DNA from: Deltaproteobacteria bacterium
GTDB lineage: Bacteria; Myxococcota; XYA12-FULL-58-9
Assembly (NCBI GenBank): GCA_016218825.1
Contig: JACRCV010000059.1
Coordinates: 1 to 38,411 of the forward strand
Direction of reading: 5' to 3'
Length of the DNA stretch: 38,411 bases
The translations under genes and the position numbers were made by a program. This document shows positions 18,001-27,104 of this stretch, in pieces. The first letter of the stretch is position 1; each line of letters begins with the position of its first letter. The notes under the pieces are model-generated. The model had not been told where the DNA came from. It saw only the letters and a list, made by a program, of their open reading frames with translations, and did not search any database.

Positions 18001-18072
18001 AACACCAGCCCGCGGGCGGCGAACGCCGAGCCGTCGCGCCCGCAGCCGCACTTCACCGTCGGCGTCTTCTGA
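15031..18072 (+). CDS. Omp85-family (BamA/TamA-like) assembly protein with seven POTRA repeats
   Basis: 1013 residues starting one base after the tamB stop, so translation is coupled. A short signal sequence (residues 1-15) is followed by seven POTRA-like repeats, at about 28-98, 102-178, 180-258, 259-335, 336-455, 456-546 and 547-623. Each shows a helix with (L/Y)-R-x-x-G-(Y/F)-(F/L) and a closing strand ending D/N-E-G or the like. The rest is a 16-strand-type barrel with the Omp85 hallmark LRGF at 883-886 (FFLGGRSTLRGF) and a C-terminal Phe (TVGVF) used for barrel recognition. Canonical TamA has three POTRAs and BamA five. The fifth repeat contains an insertion with two Cys (residues 383 and 396). 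Pairing with TamB suggests TamA function; seven POTRAs also fit myxobacterial BamA-like proteins, so no symbol is given. Confidence 0.9.
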   Translation: MIGLVSTLILSATLPEVTGDALSPYRGQPVLAVDVWAPPEEDAESLRELIDIQPGFLLASDDIRAAIKRLYALGRFSDVGVTAERLSGTVSLHFYLRLIRRLESLELVGVESSDHAALRAALRIEVGDEVDSRTPTTLQTRATEYLRRAGFANATAKVELRAAGSATAMAATVHVNEGRPTRVRRVRFFGRPRLERAVLARLVGTRPGGVLDQNQLEADVRELLAQYRRRGFFDARVKPAAVSIDRRGADVSFVIDAGFRVSVTISGNRILSRDSLLALWPDLADTLRPADLQLFADRITDSYRRLGYFAAKVAARQTPIPATLSIDCQVRVDEGPLYRVTDLSFRGARAFKPELLRAQVQAHLAAVLKDDSLIEPLSTTDTCLQSRIHLGAGGVCPLTTVPPEWRYVPEVYEQALEEIAAAYRNLGFLAVVVGPLQATIEGQEVRVLVPIFEGPQTFVAALSFGGNEALDAARLLDDVERGSASVEGAIPIRPGAPLAAAGVEDGRIAILRHYRDQGYLYAQVTADTVIAADANQAAVAYHVDEGPQVRIQRVIIRGNHFTRDGIIRSRITLAPDEVYRLDQALRDQRSIAALGVFANVRVKLIDEERPSERKDVVAEVTEKNRQPVELGGGLSSAYGARIDASYSHINLFGTAAAFTGSVRANHKLFFDLYGRFAETMRERYREFTPLERVEREVRTGVRSPPLVSLPLDPALRLDLVHERENAIPYSLSSYTAILGFDFVGAYGFALSVEPQISLSDLQCVVAADVGGGCSAEARTRRIDVGGRQAFKIGPSLSLDRRDNPFNPHRGFFAAAKAIQVVGQQQTGAAAPFAFARLEGSLSAYVPVGRATLALSARAGRNVVSKGRVPLDERFFLGGRSTLRGFVEGGALIAEDACVVGSGAAVPAGCHEAITRPTAGPPLTTGGDVMLLFKTELRLPVTETLSFGLFVDAGNLWVATPSRANLRARVGTGAGLRYATPVGPLALDIGVNTSPRAANAEPSRPQPHFTVGVF

Positions 18073-18121
18073 TCGGTGCCGGGGATCCACGCGCCGCCGT
18101 CGCGGGCTCGCTGCGGCCCGA

Positions 18122-18730
18122 TCAACCGGGACGACCGAGCGCCTCCATCTTGAGGCTTTGCGCCAACAGCATGCCGGCGGTGCCGACCACGGCGACGAGC
18201 AACTCCAGGCTCGACGCCGACAGCGGCGCGAGCTCTACCAGGTACAGGGCCCCGAACAGGTCGTCGCCGCCGTGGAACCCCACCAACAGCCCCTCGCCCA
18301 CGACCAACGGCGCGCCGGGGTGTCGCGCCAACGCCTCGAGCGCGGCGGGCGGCGGCAAGTCCGACAGCGCGCCCTCGCCCTTCCAGACGTGCCAGGCCGG
18401 CGCCGCTTGCAGCAACAAACAGCGCTTGGCGCCGAGCGCCTCGCCCAGGCTGCGACACAGCCAGACCCCGAGCTCGTCGGCGCGCCGCGGTCGGATCATG
18501 TCTTGCGCCACCTGCGCCAACCGCGCCGCCCGGCGTCCCGGATCTTGCAGGTGCCGGTCGAGGTGATCGCGCACCTGGGCGACACCGGCGAAGAACCGCG
18601 CCACCTGTGGCTCGTCGAAGGGACTGCCGCTCTCGCCGCGCCCCTGGGCCTCGCCTGCGCCCGGCGCGCGATCGTGACGCGCCGCCGACGACGCGCCTCG
18701 TTGCCGCGGCTGCTTGACGCTCGCTGACAC
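18122..18730 (-). CDS. GAF-domain protein, possibly a truncated sensor kinase
   Basis: 202 residues from a GTG start placed exactly seven bases after a TATATA box on the minus strand. The first 55 residues are polar and probably disordered. Residues 60-200 fit a GAF domain (LGVWLCRSLGEALGAKRCLLL ... LVVGEGLLVGFHGGDDLFGALYLVEL ... LLVAVVGTAGMLLAQSLKMEALG), a small-molecule or signal-binding fold. The protein stops directly after LKMEALGR. In many hybrid histidine kinases this phrase leads into the H-box, so the kinase part appears to be missing. The next bases in other frames do not continue a kinase domain. It converges with the Omp85 gene, with stops 49 bases apart. Confidence 0.65.
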   Translation of the reverse strand: MSASVKQPRQRGASSAARHDRAPGAGEAQGRGESGSPFDEPQVARFFAGVAQVRDHLDRHLQDPGRRAARLAQVAQDMIRPRRADELGVWLCRSLGEALGAKRCLLLQAAPAWHVWKGEGALSDLPPPAALEALARHPGAPLVVGEGLLVGFHGGDDLFGALYLVELAPLSASSLELLVAVVGTAGMLLAQSLKMEALGRPG

Positions 18731-18742
18731 GACACCTATATA
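18714..18742 (+). promoter_or_regulatory. kdsB promoter, with -10 shared by the divergent GAF gene
   Basis: TTGACG (18714-18719), 17 bases, then TATATA (18737-18742) precede the kdsB ATG at 18757 by 14 bases, giving a leader of about eight. TATATA is palindromic. Read on the minus strand it ends seven bases before the GTG (18730) of the GAF gene, although no good -35 is seen on that side. The plus-strand -35 lies inside the GAF coding sequence. Confidence 0.65.
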
Positions 18743-18756
18743 GCGCCATTCCCGCG

Positions 18757-19503
18757 ATGCGCACAGCGATTGTCATTCCTGCACGACTCGCGGCGACCCG
18801 ATTGCCCAACAAGCCGCTCGCGCTCCTCGGTGACACGCCCCTCGTGGTCCGCACCATGCGGCAGGCGATGAAGTGCCGCAGCGCCACGCGGGTCATCGTC
18901 GCAACCGACAGCGACGCGATCGCCGCCGCGGTGCGCGCCCACGGTGGCACACCGATGCTCACCCGCGCCGAGCACAGCTCCGGCACCGACCGCATCGCCG
19001 AGGTCGCCGCCGACCTCGACGTCGACCTGGTGCTGAACCTCCAGGGGGACGAGCCCTTCGTCGACCCTGGCGATCTGGAGACGGTCATCGACGGGCTCGC
19101 GAGCCAGACGGTCGAGATGGCCACCCTCAAGGCGCCGGTGGAGGACGACGACGCGCTGCAGAACCCCAACGTCGTCAAGGTGGTCAGCCGCGACGATCAC
19201 CAGGCGCTGTATTTCTCCCGCGCCCCGATCCCTTTCGCGCGCCATGGCGGCGCGCCCCTCACCGGCGTCTGGCGTCACGTCGGCGTCTACGGCTACCGCA
19301 AGGACGCACTGTTACGCCTGGCCGCGACCCCGCCGCACTTCCTCGAGCAGCGCGAGGGCCTGGAGCAGCTACGGGCGCTGGCGCTCGGGTTTCGCATCCT
19401 CGTCCTCGCGGCCCGCGGCCGTGCGCGTGGCATCGACACCGAAGACGATCTACTGTGGGCCCGAGCCCGTGTCAGCGAGCTCGGCGAAGCCGCTTTCCCT
19501 TGA
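18757..19503 (+). CDS. kdsB: CMP-Kdo synthetase (3-deoxy-manno-octulosonate cytidylyltransferase)
   Basis: 248 residues, the usual length. The enzyme activates Kdo with CTP to CMP-Kdo for lipid A glycosylation. Visible signatures are the nucleotide-binding N-terminus IPARLAATRLPNKPL (7-21), VVRTMRQAMK, the active-site HSSGTDRIAE, and NLQGDEPF. The C-terminal half contains RAPIPFAR, GVYGYRKDAL and LEQLRAL, all typical of KdsB. It heads a unit kdsB-pyrG-kdsA-kdsC, so Kdo synthesis, its CTP supply and its activation are encoded together. A near-leaderless promoter lies directly upstream. The spacing to pyrG is nine bases. Confidence 0.95.
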   Translation: MRTAIVIPARLAATRLPNKPLALLGDTPLVVRTMRQAMKCRSATRVIVATDSDAIAAAVRAHGGTPMLTRAEHSSGTDRIAEVAADLDVDLVLNLQGDEPFVDPGDLETVIDGLASQTVEMATLKAPVEDDDALQNPNVVKVVSRDDHQALYFSRAPIPFARHGGAPLTGVWRHVGVYGYRKDALLRLAATPPHFLEQREGLEQLRALALGFRILVLAARGRARGIDTEDDLLWARARVSELGEAAFP

Positions 19504-21137
<1,634 letters not shown>

Positions 21138-21141
<4 letters not shown>

Positions 21142-21962
21142 CCGAAAAGGCCGACGCCGCGTCGCTGTTCGCGCCCGACCGCTTGACCATCATCGCCGGC
21201 CCCTGCGTCATCGAGTCCGACGCGATGTGCCGGGCGCTGGCCGCCGACCTGGTGGAACGCGCCGCCCGGCATCGGGTGCGCTTCGTCTTCAAGGCGTCGT
21301 TCGACAAGGCCAACCGCACCGCGCTCGAGTCCTTCCGCGGCCCCGGCATCGAGCGCGGCCTCGAGACCCTGGCGCGAGTCAGGCACGAGCTCAACGTCCC
21401 GGTGCTCACCGACATCCACGAGCCGTGGCAGGCGGAGCGCGCGGCAGGGGTGGTCGACGCGCTGCAGATCCCGGCGTTCCTCTGCCGGCAAACCGATCTG
21501 ATCGTCGCGGCGGCCAAGACCGGCCTGCCGACGAACCTGAAGAAGGGACAGTTCCTGGCGCCCGAGGACATGGCGCACGCGGTCCACAAGCACCAGGCGA
21601 GCGGCGGCGGCCCGGTGTCGGTCACCGAGCGCGGCGCGAGCTTCGGCTATCACACCCTCGTCGTCGACATGCGCGGCCTGGTGGTGCTGCGCGAGACGAC
21701 CGGGGTGCCGGTGATCTTCGACGCCACCCACTCGGTCCAGGCCCCTTGCGCCAACGACGGCAGCACCGGTGGCGAGCGGCGCTTCGCGCCGGTGCTGGCG
21801 CGCGCCGCGGCGGCGGTCGGCGTCGACGGGGTGTTCTGTGAGGTGCACCCCGACCCGGCGCGAGCGCTGTCCGACGGTCCGAACGCTCTGTCCCCTGAAC
21901 AGTTCGACCAGCTCCTTGAGCAAGTGGTGGCCATCGATGCCGCGCGGCGTCAAACAACCTGA
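21138..21962 (+). CDS. kdsA: Kdo-8-phosphate synthase
   Basis: 274 residues from a GTG that overlaps the pyrG stop. The enzyme condenses arabinose-5-phosphate with phosphoenolpyruvate to Kdo-8-phosphate. Family motifs are [10 protein letters not shown] (18-27), [75 protein letters not shown] and FCEVHPDP. Cys23 in AGPCVIES stands where metal-independent enzymes such as that of E. coli have Asn. This places it with the metal-dependent class, in which that Cys, His, Glu and Asp bind the metal. The kdsC gene begins inside its 3' end. Confidence 0.95.
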
Positions 21963-22506
21963 GCGGCACCGCCCGTCGCCGGAGCGGCTGCGCGCCCTCG
22001 CCGGCGTGGTTTTCGACTGCGACGGCGTGCTCACCGACGGCGGCCTGTACTACGACGACAACGGCGCGCGCCTGTTGCGCTTCGACGCCAAGGACGGGCT
22101 CGGCGTGGCGCTGTTGTGCAGGAGCGGCGTCAAGGTCGGCGTGCTCTCGGGCCGGCCGACGACCGTCGCCCGCCGCCGCTTCGAGGAGCTCGGGGTACAC
22201 GCGTTCGTCGGCCAGAGCCACGACAAGGGCGAGGGTCTGCGGGCGCTCGCCGAGACGCTCGGGATCGAGGTCGCGGCCTGCGCCTTCGTCGGTGACGACC
22301 TGCCGGATCTGCCGGCGTTCGCCTGCGCCGGGCTGCGCGTTGCCGTTGCTGACGCGGTGCCCGAGGTCAAGGCGGCGAGCGACTGGATCACGCGCGCCGG
22401 CGGCGGACGGGGGGCGGTGCGCGAAATCTGTCAGGCCATCCTCGAAGCGCGCGGCGCCTGGCCCCGGGGCGCCAAGGCCGCACGCCGACGCCGGACTTCA
22501 CGCTGA
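21937..22506 (+). CDS. kdsC: Kdo-8-phosphate phosphatase (HAD family)
   Basis: 189 residues. The ATG at 21937 overlaps kdsA by 26 bp; an in-frame opening further upstream lies wholly inside kdsA and was rejected. KdsC removes the phosphate from Kdo-8-phosphate. HAD motifs are clear: motif I VVFDCDGVLTDG with Asp27 and Asp29, VLSGRP (motif II region), and GDDLPDLPAFACAGLRVAVADA (motif III/IV). The C-terminal GGRGAVREICQAIL is the family loop that caps the neighbouring subunit's active site. A basic tail (KAARRRRTSR) is added at the end. The stop overlaps the convergent kinase gene by nine bases. Confidence 0.93.
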   Translation: MPRGVKQPERHRPSPERLRALAGVVFDCDGVLTDGGLYYDDNGARLLRFDAKDGLGVALLCRSGVKVGVLSGRPTTVARRRFEELGVHAFVGQSHDKGEGLRALAETLGIEVAACAFVGDDLPDLPAFACAGLRVAVADAVPEVKAASDWITRAGGGRGAVREICQAILEARGAWPRGAKAARRRRTSR

Positions 22507-24798
22507 GGGCGGCGGCCGCAGGCCCACGAGCTTGTCGAGGTTCTCCCGCACCCGCGTCGCGACGACGTCCAACACCTTGCGCCGCAGGTCGGGCTTGGCG
22601 TCGAGCAGCGCCTGGAAGTCGGCGCCCTCGAGGCTCAGCGCCTCGACCCGCGACGCCGCCACCACCGACGCGGTGCGCGCGATCCGCCGCAGCGCCGCGA
22701 CCTCGCCGAACAACGTCCCCGGCCCCAAGGTCGACAGCAGGCGCTTGCCGTCGCCCTGGCCGCTCCACACCTCGGCGCTGCCGTCCTTGATCAGGTAGAT
22801 CTGATCCGACATCTCACCTTCGCGAATGATCGTGGTCCCGGCCTCGACCGCCCGCAGATCGAAGCGATCGATCAACGCCCGCCGATCCTCGTTCTCGAGC
22901 AGGCCGAAGACCGGCGACTTGGCCAACACCACGTCGACGATGCGCTCCTTGTAGAACTTCAGGAGCACCGCCTGCGCCGAGCTCTCTTGGCCCATCAGCC
23001 GCGAAAACAGCTCCGGATCGATCTCGAAGGCCTCGACCGGATAGAGGGCGGTGACCGTGGCGCTGCGCGGCGCCCCGGTGAAAAAGCCGTTCTCGCCGAC
23101 GAAGTCGCCGGCGGTGAGCGATGACAGGTAGGCGCGCTCGCCGTTGGCCTTCTCGGCGTGCACCAGCACCCGCCCACCGGCGATGAGGTACATCGTCCGG
23201 CCGGCGCTGCCCTGCACGATGATGGTCTCGTCGGGCTCGAAGAACCGATGCGGCGCCATGAACGCCAGGTCCGCGAACGCCTCGCCCCTGAGGTGGTGCA
23301 ACAATGGCGTGCCGGCGCCGACGACACCGTGACCGGGGTTGGCGTCGGCGAGCAGCTCCGCGAGCAGATCCTCGACCGGGCCGTGGCTCGCGAACAGGTA
23401 CGGCGCCACCCCGGCGTCCGGCAGGCCGCAGAACGACGGCAGCCGGACCATCTCGGGTCGCACGTCCTCGAAGGGCCGGTGCCGCAGGATCCTGCGGCAG
23501 CACAACAGCGCCTGCGCCAAGAGCCCGCGTTGGGCGAACTTCACCGCCGCGACCCGATAGCAAGCGACCGCGGCCTGGTCCTCGCGCAGGTCGGCGCACA
23601 GCGCCCCCATCTTCATCAGGTGCCAGAGGCTCGGCGCGTGGCGAAAGGCCTCGATGACGTCGATCAGCCCCGGGGTCCAATCGAAGGTCGGCGCCGGGGC
23701 CGCTGTCGACTCGGCCGCCGGGGTCGCGGGGGCCGGCACCGTGGCGGCGCGCGCCGCCACCAACGGCGCCAGGACCAGCGGCACCGAGATCGCCGTCGGG
23801 GTCGGTCTGGAGCTCGGCTCTTCGACGATCAACACCGGCGTCGCCTCCGGCGGCCGGTCGAGATCCTCGAAGCCGACGATGCCCAGCGAGGCGCGCTCGG
23901 CCTCGATGAACGCCTGCAGCTCGTAGGGGCCGGTGCGCGGGTGCTTGCGCGTCCGGTAGTCCTGGATCGCCTCCCAGAGCTCCCGCGCCGACTGGTAGCG
24001 CTGCGACGGATCGGCGGCGACCGCGCGCAGCACCAGGGCATCGAGCTCGGGGTCGAGCTTCTGGTTGCGGCTCGAGGGCGGCGGGATGTCGGCGTCGCGG
24101 ATGCGCTGATAGAGCTCGAAGCCGAGCTCGCCGGCATAGGCGGCGTCGCCGACCAACAGCTCCCAGAGCACCACGCCACAGGCGAAGATGTCGGCGTGCT
24201 GGTCGACCTCTTTGCCGGTCGCGTGCTCCGGCGCCATGTAGGCCATCTTGCCGAGGACGATGCCTGGATCGGTGTGGCTGGTGCGCCCCTTGGCCTTGGC
24301 GATGCCGAAGTCGGTCAGCTTCACGCCGCCGTCCACCGAGACCATGATGTTCTGCGGGCTGATGTCGCGGTGCACGAGGTGCAGGGGCTCGCCGCGCCGG
24401 CCCTTCTTGTTGTGGGCATAGTCGAGGCCGTGGGTGGCCTCGCTCATGATGAAGAGCGCCAGGCCGGGCTCGAGCCCTTCGCCCTGGACCGAGCCGAGAT
24501 CCATCAGCTGGTCGAGGTCGCAGCCGTGCACGTGCTCCATCGCCAGGTAGTAGGCGCCGTCGACCTGACCGAAGTCGAACACCTGGACGATGTTCTGGTG
24601 GGTGAGCGAGATCGAGATCTTGGCCTCGTCGATGAACATCGACGAGAACTTCTCGTCGGCGCTGTAGTCCGGGCGGATGCGCTTGATCACCAGGTCTTTC
24701 TCGAAGCCATCGAGCCCGGCGGAGCGCGCCAAGAAGATCTCGGCCATCCCGCCGACGGCGACGCGTCTGAGGAGCTGGTAGCGGCCGAAAGTCTCCAT
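22498..24798 (-). CDS. Ser/Thr protein kinase with two cyclic-nucleotide-binding-like domains
   Basis: 766 residues from the ATG at 24798; an in-frame ATG at 24846 would add 16 residues before the kinase fold. Residues 6-275 form a Hanks-type kinase: glycine loop VAVGGMAEIFLA, Lys39 (DLVIKRI), Glu58, HRDISPQN (143-150), DFG (163-165) and MAPE. The middle (about 300-420) is Ala/Pro-rich and then helical. Two cNMP-binding folds close the protein. The first spans about 530-620 (GDFVGENGFFTGAPRSATV) and the second about 650-745 (GTLFGEVAALRRIARTASV). Both keep the Glu and Arg of the phosphate-binding cassette. Activity is therefore probably set by a cyclic nucleotide or similar ligand, but whether these cassettes bind one is inference. 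No membrane segment is seen, so it is cytoplasmic. Confidence 0.9.
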   Translation of the reverse strand: METFGRYQLLRRVAVGGMAEIFLARSAGLDGFEKDLVIKRIRPDYSADEKFSSMFIDEAKISISLTHQNIVQVFDFGQVDGAYYLAMEHVHGCDLDQLMDLGSVQGEGLEPGLALFIMSEATHGLDYAHNKKGRRGEPLHLVHRDISPQNIMVSVDGGVKLTDFGIAKAKGRTSHTDPGIVLGKMAYMAPEHATGKEVDQHADIFACGVVLWELLVGDAAYAGELGFELYQRIRDADIPPPSSRNQKLDPELDALVLRAVAADPSQRYQSARELWEAIQDYRTRKHPRTGPYELQAFIEAERASLGIVGFEDLDRPPEATPVLIVEEPSSRPTPTAISVPLVLAPLVAARAATVPAPATPAAESTAAPAPTFDWTPGLIDVIEAFRHAPSLWHLMKMGALCADLREDQAAVACYRVAAVKFAQRGLLAQALLCCRRILRHRPFEDVRPEMVRLPSFCGLPDAGVAPYLFASHGPVEDLLAELLADANPGHGVVGAGTPLLHHLRGEAFADLAFMAPHRFFEPDETIIVQGSAGRTMYLIAGGRVLVHAEKANGERAYLSSLTAGDFVGENGFFTGAPRSATVTALYPVEAFEIDPELFSRLMGQESSAQAVLLKFYKERIVDVVLAKSPVFGLLENEDRRALIDRFDLRAVEAGTTIIREGEMSDQIYLIKDGSAEVWSGQGDGKRLLSTLGPGTLFGEVAALRRIARTASVVAASRVEALSLEGADFQALLDAKPDLRRKVLDVVATRVRENLDKLVGLRPPPSA

Positions 24799-24949
24799 AC
24801 CACCCACGCGCCGACGCCGCCCGGCGTCCGGTCGCGCGCTCAACATGTGAAGAAAGCGAAGGGGGAGTCAAGCGAGCCGCGGGCCCAGGGTTGGCTCGAA
24901 GCCCGCGCCGCGGCGCATGCGGTCACTGCGGATCACCGCCGCAAGGACT

Positions 24950-24978
24950 TTGACCGGTGTCGCCGCTGCCTCTACACT
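24950..24978 (+). promoter_or_regulatory. Sigma-70-type promoter, leaderless start
   Basis: TTGACC (24950-24955), a 17-base spacer and TACACT (24973-24978) are followed by ATG at 24986. The predicted transcription start (24985) coincides with the start codon. Confidence 0.6.
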
Positions 24979-24985
24979 CGCGCTG

Positions 24986-25501
24986 ATGACGTTGCAGGTC
25001 GGCATCCTCCTGGCGCTCGCGGCCGCGCCGATCACCGACGACAACTGGCGCCAGCACCCGGTGGTCCGCGACGTCCGCCGGGTCCAAGACGAGGTCGAGT
25101 CGCTGCGCGACATGGCGCGGCTCAAGCGCAAGCGGCGCACCTTCGACTCGTGCACCCGCTTCCAGGACGACATCAGCCGCACCTTGTACACCGACCGGGG
25201 CGGCGTGCCGCGCCTCTACACCCGCTCCGCGGTCTCCGACGACACCGCGGTCAACATCAAGGGCTACTACGACGCCAAGGCGCGCCTGCGCTACCTGCTC
25301 GTCGACGCCGGCGCCGCCAACGCCACCGCGATGCGGATCCGGATCTACTTCGACACCGACGGCCAGCGCCTGTGGGAAACTCGCGAGCTGTTCACCGGCC
25401 CCGGCTACCCGTTCCCCGACCCCTGGCCCGACAAGTGGATCGCGCGCGACGCCGCCGGCGCCTTTGCGAACCCGGTCGACTGCGCCGCCGCCGCGCCCTG
25501 A
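24986..25501 (+). CDS. Exported protein of unknown function
   Basis: 171 residues. The ATG at 24986 is preferred over one at 24917 because the promoter lies between them and the protein then begins with a clean signal peptide (MTLQVGILLALAAAPI). The mature part starts with a basic helix (VVRDVRRVQDEVESLRDMAR) and continues with a mixed fold ending in a Pro-rich segment (GPGYPFPDPWPDKW). Two Cys (in FDSCTRF and VDCAAA) could form a disulfide in the periplasm. I recognise no family. It stands alone between the kinase gene and the lpxL-like gene, each with its own promoter. Confidence 0.65.
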   Translation: MTLQVGILLALAAAPITDDNWRQHPVVRDVRRVQDEVESLRDMARLKRKRRTFDSCTRFQDDISRTLYTDRGGVPRLYTRSAVSDDTAVNIKGYYDAKARLRYLLVDAGAANATAMRIRIYFDTDGQRLWETRELFTGPGYPFPDPWPDKWIARDAAGAFANPVDCAAAAP

Positions 25502-25521
25502 GCGAGCCCGCGCGCCGCTCA

Positions 25522-25550
25522 TTGCCGCTGTATGGCAAATCGCCTATCGT
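25522..25550 (+). promoter_or_regulatory. Promoter of the lpxL-lptA-lptB unit
   Basis: TTGCCG (25522-25527), 17 bases, TATCGT (25545-25550), then GTG at 25557 exactly seven bases later. This predicts a leaderless message and decides the start codon of the acyltransferase. Confidence 0.55.
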
Positions 25551-25556
25551 CCACCC

Positions 25557-26576
25557 GTGCAAGAACGCCAAGACCGCCACGTCCTCGACGCCGCGCTGCC
25601 GGCGCACTGGGGCACCTGGCAGCGCGTGAAGAACACCGCCCTCTACGGCATCATCCGGGCGTCGTTCGCCATCTTCAGACTGATCCCGTTCCCGATCGCC
25701 CGCGGCATCGCGGTCTTCGTCGGCAACCTCGCGGCCCTCGTCGACTGGCGAGATCAACGCCGGGCGCTCGCGAACCTGGCGATCGCATTCCCGGAGGCTA
25801 GCCGCACCTGGCGCTTCGGGGTCTTTCGGCGGATGTTCGTGCACCTCGCGATCTCGGCGGTCGAGGTCATCCACACCGAGCGCTTCATGACCGGGCCGCA
25901 CGCCATCGCCGTCAGCGACGAAGGCCGGCGGCTTCTCGACCAGGCGCTCGCCGAGGGCCACGGCGCGGTGTTGGTCGGCGGTCACATCGGCAACTGGGAG
26001 ATCTGCGGCCAGCTCATCGCCAAGGCCGGCTACCCGATCACCTCGATCGCCAAGCCGCTCTATGATCCGCGCCTGACCCGCCTGGTGCACGTACACCGCA
26101 GCGCCTACGGCCATCGGATCCTGTGGCGCGGCGACGCCGGGGTCGCCAAGGAGATCCTGCGGTTGTTCAAGCACAACGGCGTCTTGGGGCTGCTCATCGA
26201 TCAGGACACCAAGGTGCAAGGCACCTTCGTGCCCTTCTTCGGCAAGCCGGCCTACACCCCGACCGCGGCCGCGAGCTTCGCGTTGCGCACCGGCGCCGCG
26301 GTGCTCTGCGCCTGGGCGCATCGGGTCGACGGCGTGCACCAGATCCACTTCGAGCGCTGTCCTTTGCCACAGGCCGACGATCACGACGCCGCCGTCGCCT
26401 TGCTCACCGCGCACCTGAGCGCGCGGCTCGAGGCCGCGATCCGCGCCCGCCCGGAACAATGGGTGTGGCTGCACCAGCGCTTCAAGACCAAAGCGACGAG
26501 CGTTGACACCGAGGCCGCGGCCTTGAATAACCGGGTGCGCGCGGTCTCCAACGGGCTCGGGGGTACGACACCTTGA
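25557..26576 (+). CDS. lpxL: Lipid A biosynthesis lauroyl/myristoyl acyltransferase-like protein
   Basis: 339 residues from GTG at 25557, set by the promoter; the frame is open further upstream but would overlap the preceding gene. LpxL/LpxM enzymes add secondary acyl chains to Kdo-lipid A at the inner membrane. The catalytic H-x4-E is GGHIGNWE (His143, Glu148). Other family features are an N-terminal hydrophobic stretch (29-62), DWRDQRRALANLAIAFPE, the basic IAKPLYDPRLTRLV, LLIDQDTKVQGTFVPFFGKPA, and a closing PEQWVWLHQRFKTK. It overlaps the next gene by four bases (TTGA), so it is translated with the LPS transport genes. Whether it is LpxL or LpxM cannot be told. Confidence 0.9.
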   Translation: MQERQDRHVLDAALPAHWGTWQRVKNTALYGIIRASFAIFRLIPFPIARGIAVFVGNLAALVDWRDQRRALANLAIAFPEASRTWRFGVFRRMFVHLAISAVEVIHTERFMTGPHAIAVSDEGRRLLDQALAEGHGAVLVGGHIGNWEICGQLIAKAGYPITSIAKPLYDPRLTRLVHVHRSAYGHRILWRGDAGVAKEILRLFKHNGVLGLLIDQDTKVQGTFVPFFGKPAYTPTAAASFALRTGAAVLCAWAHRVDGVHQIHFERCPLPQADDHDAAVALLTAHLSARLEAAIRARPEQWVWLHQRFKTKATSVDTEAAALNNRVRAVSNGLGGTTP

Positions 26577-27103
26577 ATCTGGCGCTGCTCGGTCTGTCAC
26601 TGTGGTTGGCACAGGCCCCGATCTTGCCGGGCGACGGTGAGCCCAAGGCCGCGCCGCTCGACTTCCGCTGCGACAACATGCAGGTGTTCTCCAAGCCCAA
26701 CCGCACCGTCTGCCAGACGAACGTCGTCGTGCGGCGCGCCGACCTGCTGGTCTGCTGCGCCACCTTCGAAGGGTTCGCCGACGACCGCTGGGGCTGGCAG
26801 CGCTTCGTCTGCACCGAGAACGTCCGCGCCGAGCGCGGCGATGAGACCATGTGGTCGGATCGCGCCGAGTTCGTGCTCGCCACCAACGAGCTGTTGCTCA
26901 CCGGCCGGCCGCGGCTGAAGCGGGGCAAGAGCCTCCTCGAGGGCGAGCGGGTGGTGGTCGACGTGAAGACCGATCACGCCCGCATCGAGAAGCCCCGGGG
27001 GCGCATCGAGGCGGCGACCACGACGGCGCCGGCCGCGGCGGGCCGTGCCCCCGACCAGGGGCTACCCGCCGTCTGTCCGATCCCAGCCCTCGCCGGGCGC
27101 TAG
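26573..27103 (+). CDS. lptA: LptA-like LPS transport protein (OstA fold)
   Basis: 176 residues from a TTG start overlapping the previous stop. A short signal peptide (MNLALLGLSLWLAQA) exports it. Residues 30-145 show the OstA/LptA beta-jellyroll pattern: LDFRCDNMQVFSKPN, NVVVRRADLLVCCA, FVCTENVRAERGDE, WSDRAEFVLATNELLLTGRP and EGERVVVDVKTDHARIE. LptA forms the periplasmic bridge carrying LPS from LptBFGC to LptDE. Four Cys within the fold are unusual for LptA. The Ala/Pro tail after 150 is likely disordered. LptC has a related fold, but the adjacent lptB favours LptA. Confidence 0.85.
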   Translation: MNLALLGLSLWLAQAPILPGDGEPKAAPLDFRCDNMQVFSKPNRTVCQTNVVVRRADLLVCCATFEGFADDRWGWQRFVCTENVRAERGDETMWSDRAEFVLATNELLLTGRPRLKRGKSLLEGERVVVDVKTDHARIEKPRGRIEAATTTAPAAAGRAPDQGLPAVCPIPALAGR

Positions 27104-27104
27104 C

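Noticed and set aside
18071-18123. GATCGG/CCGATC inverted repeat between the convergent Omp85 and GAF genes
   Set aside because: Only six base pairs around a loop of about 40 bases, with no T run; too weak to call a terminator.
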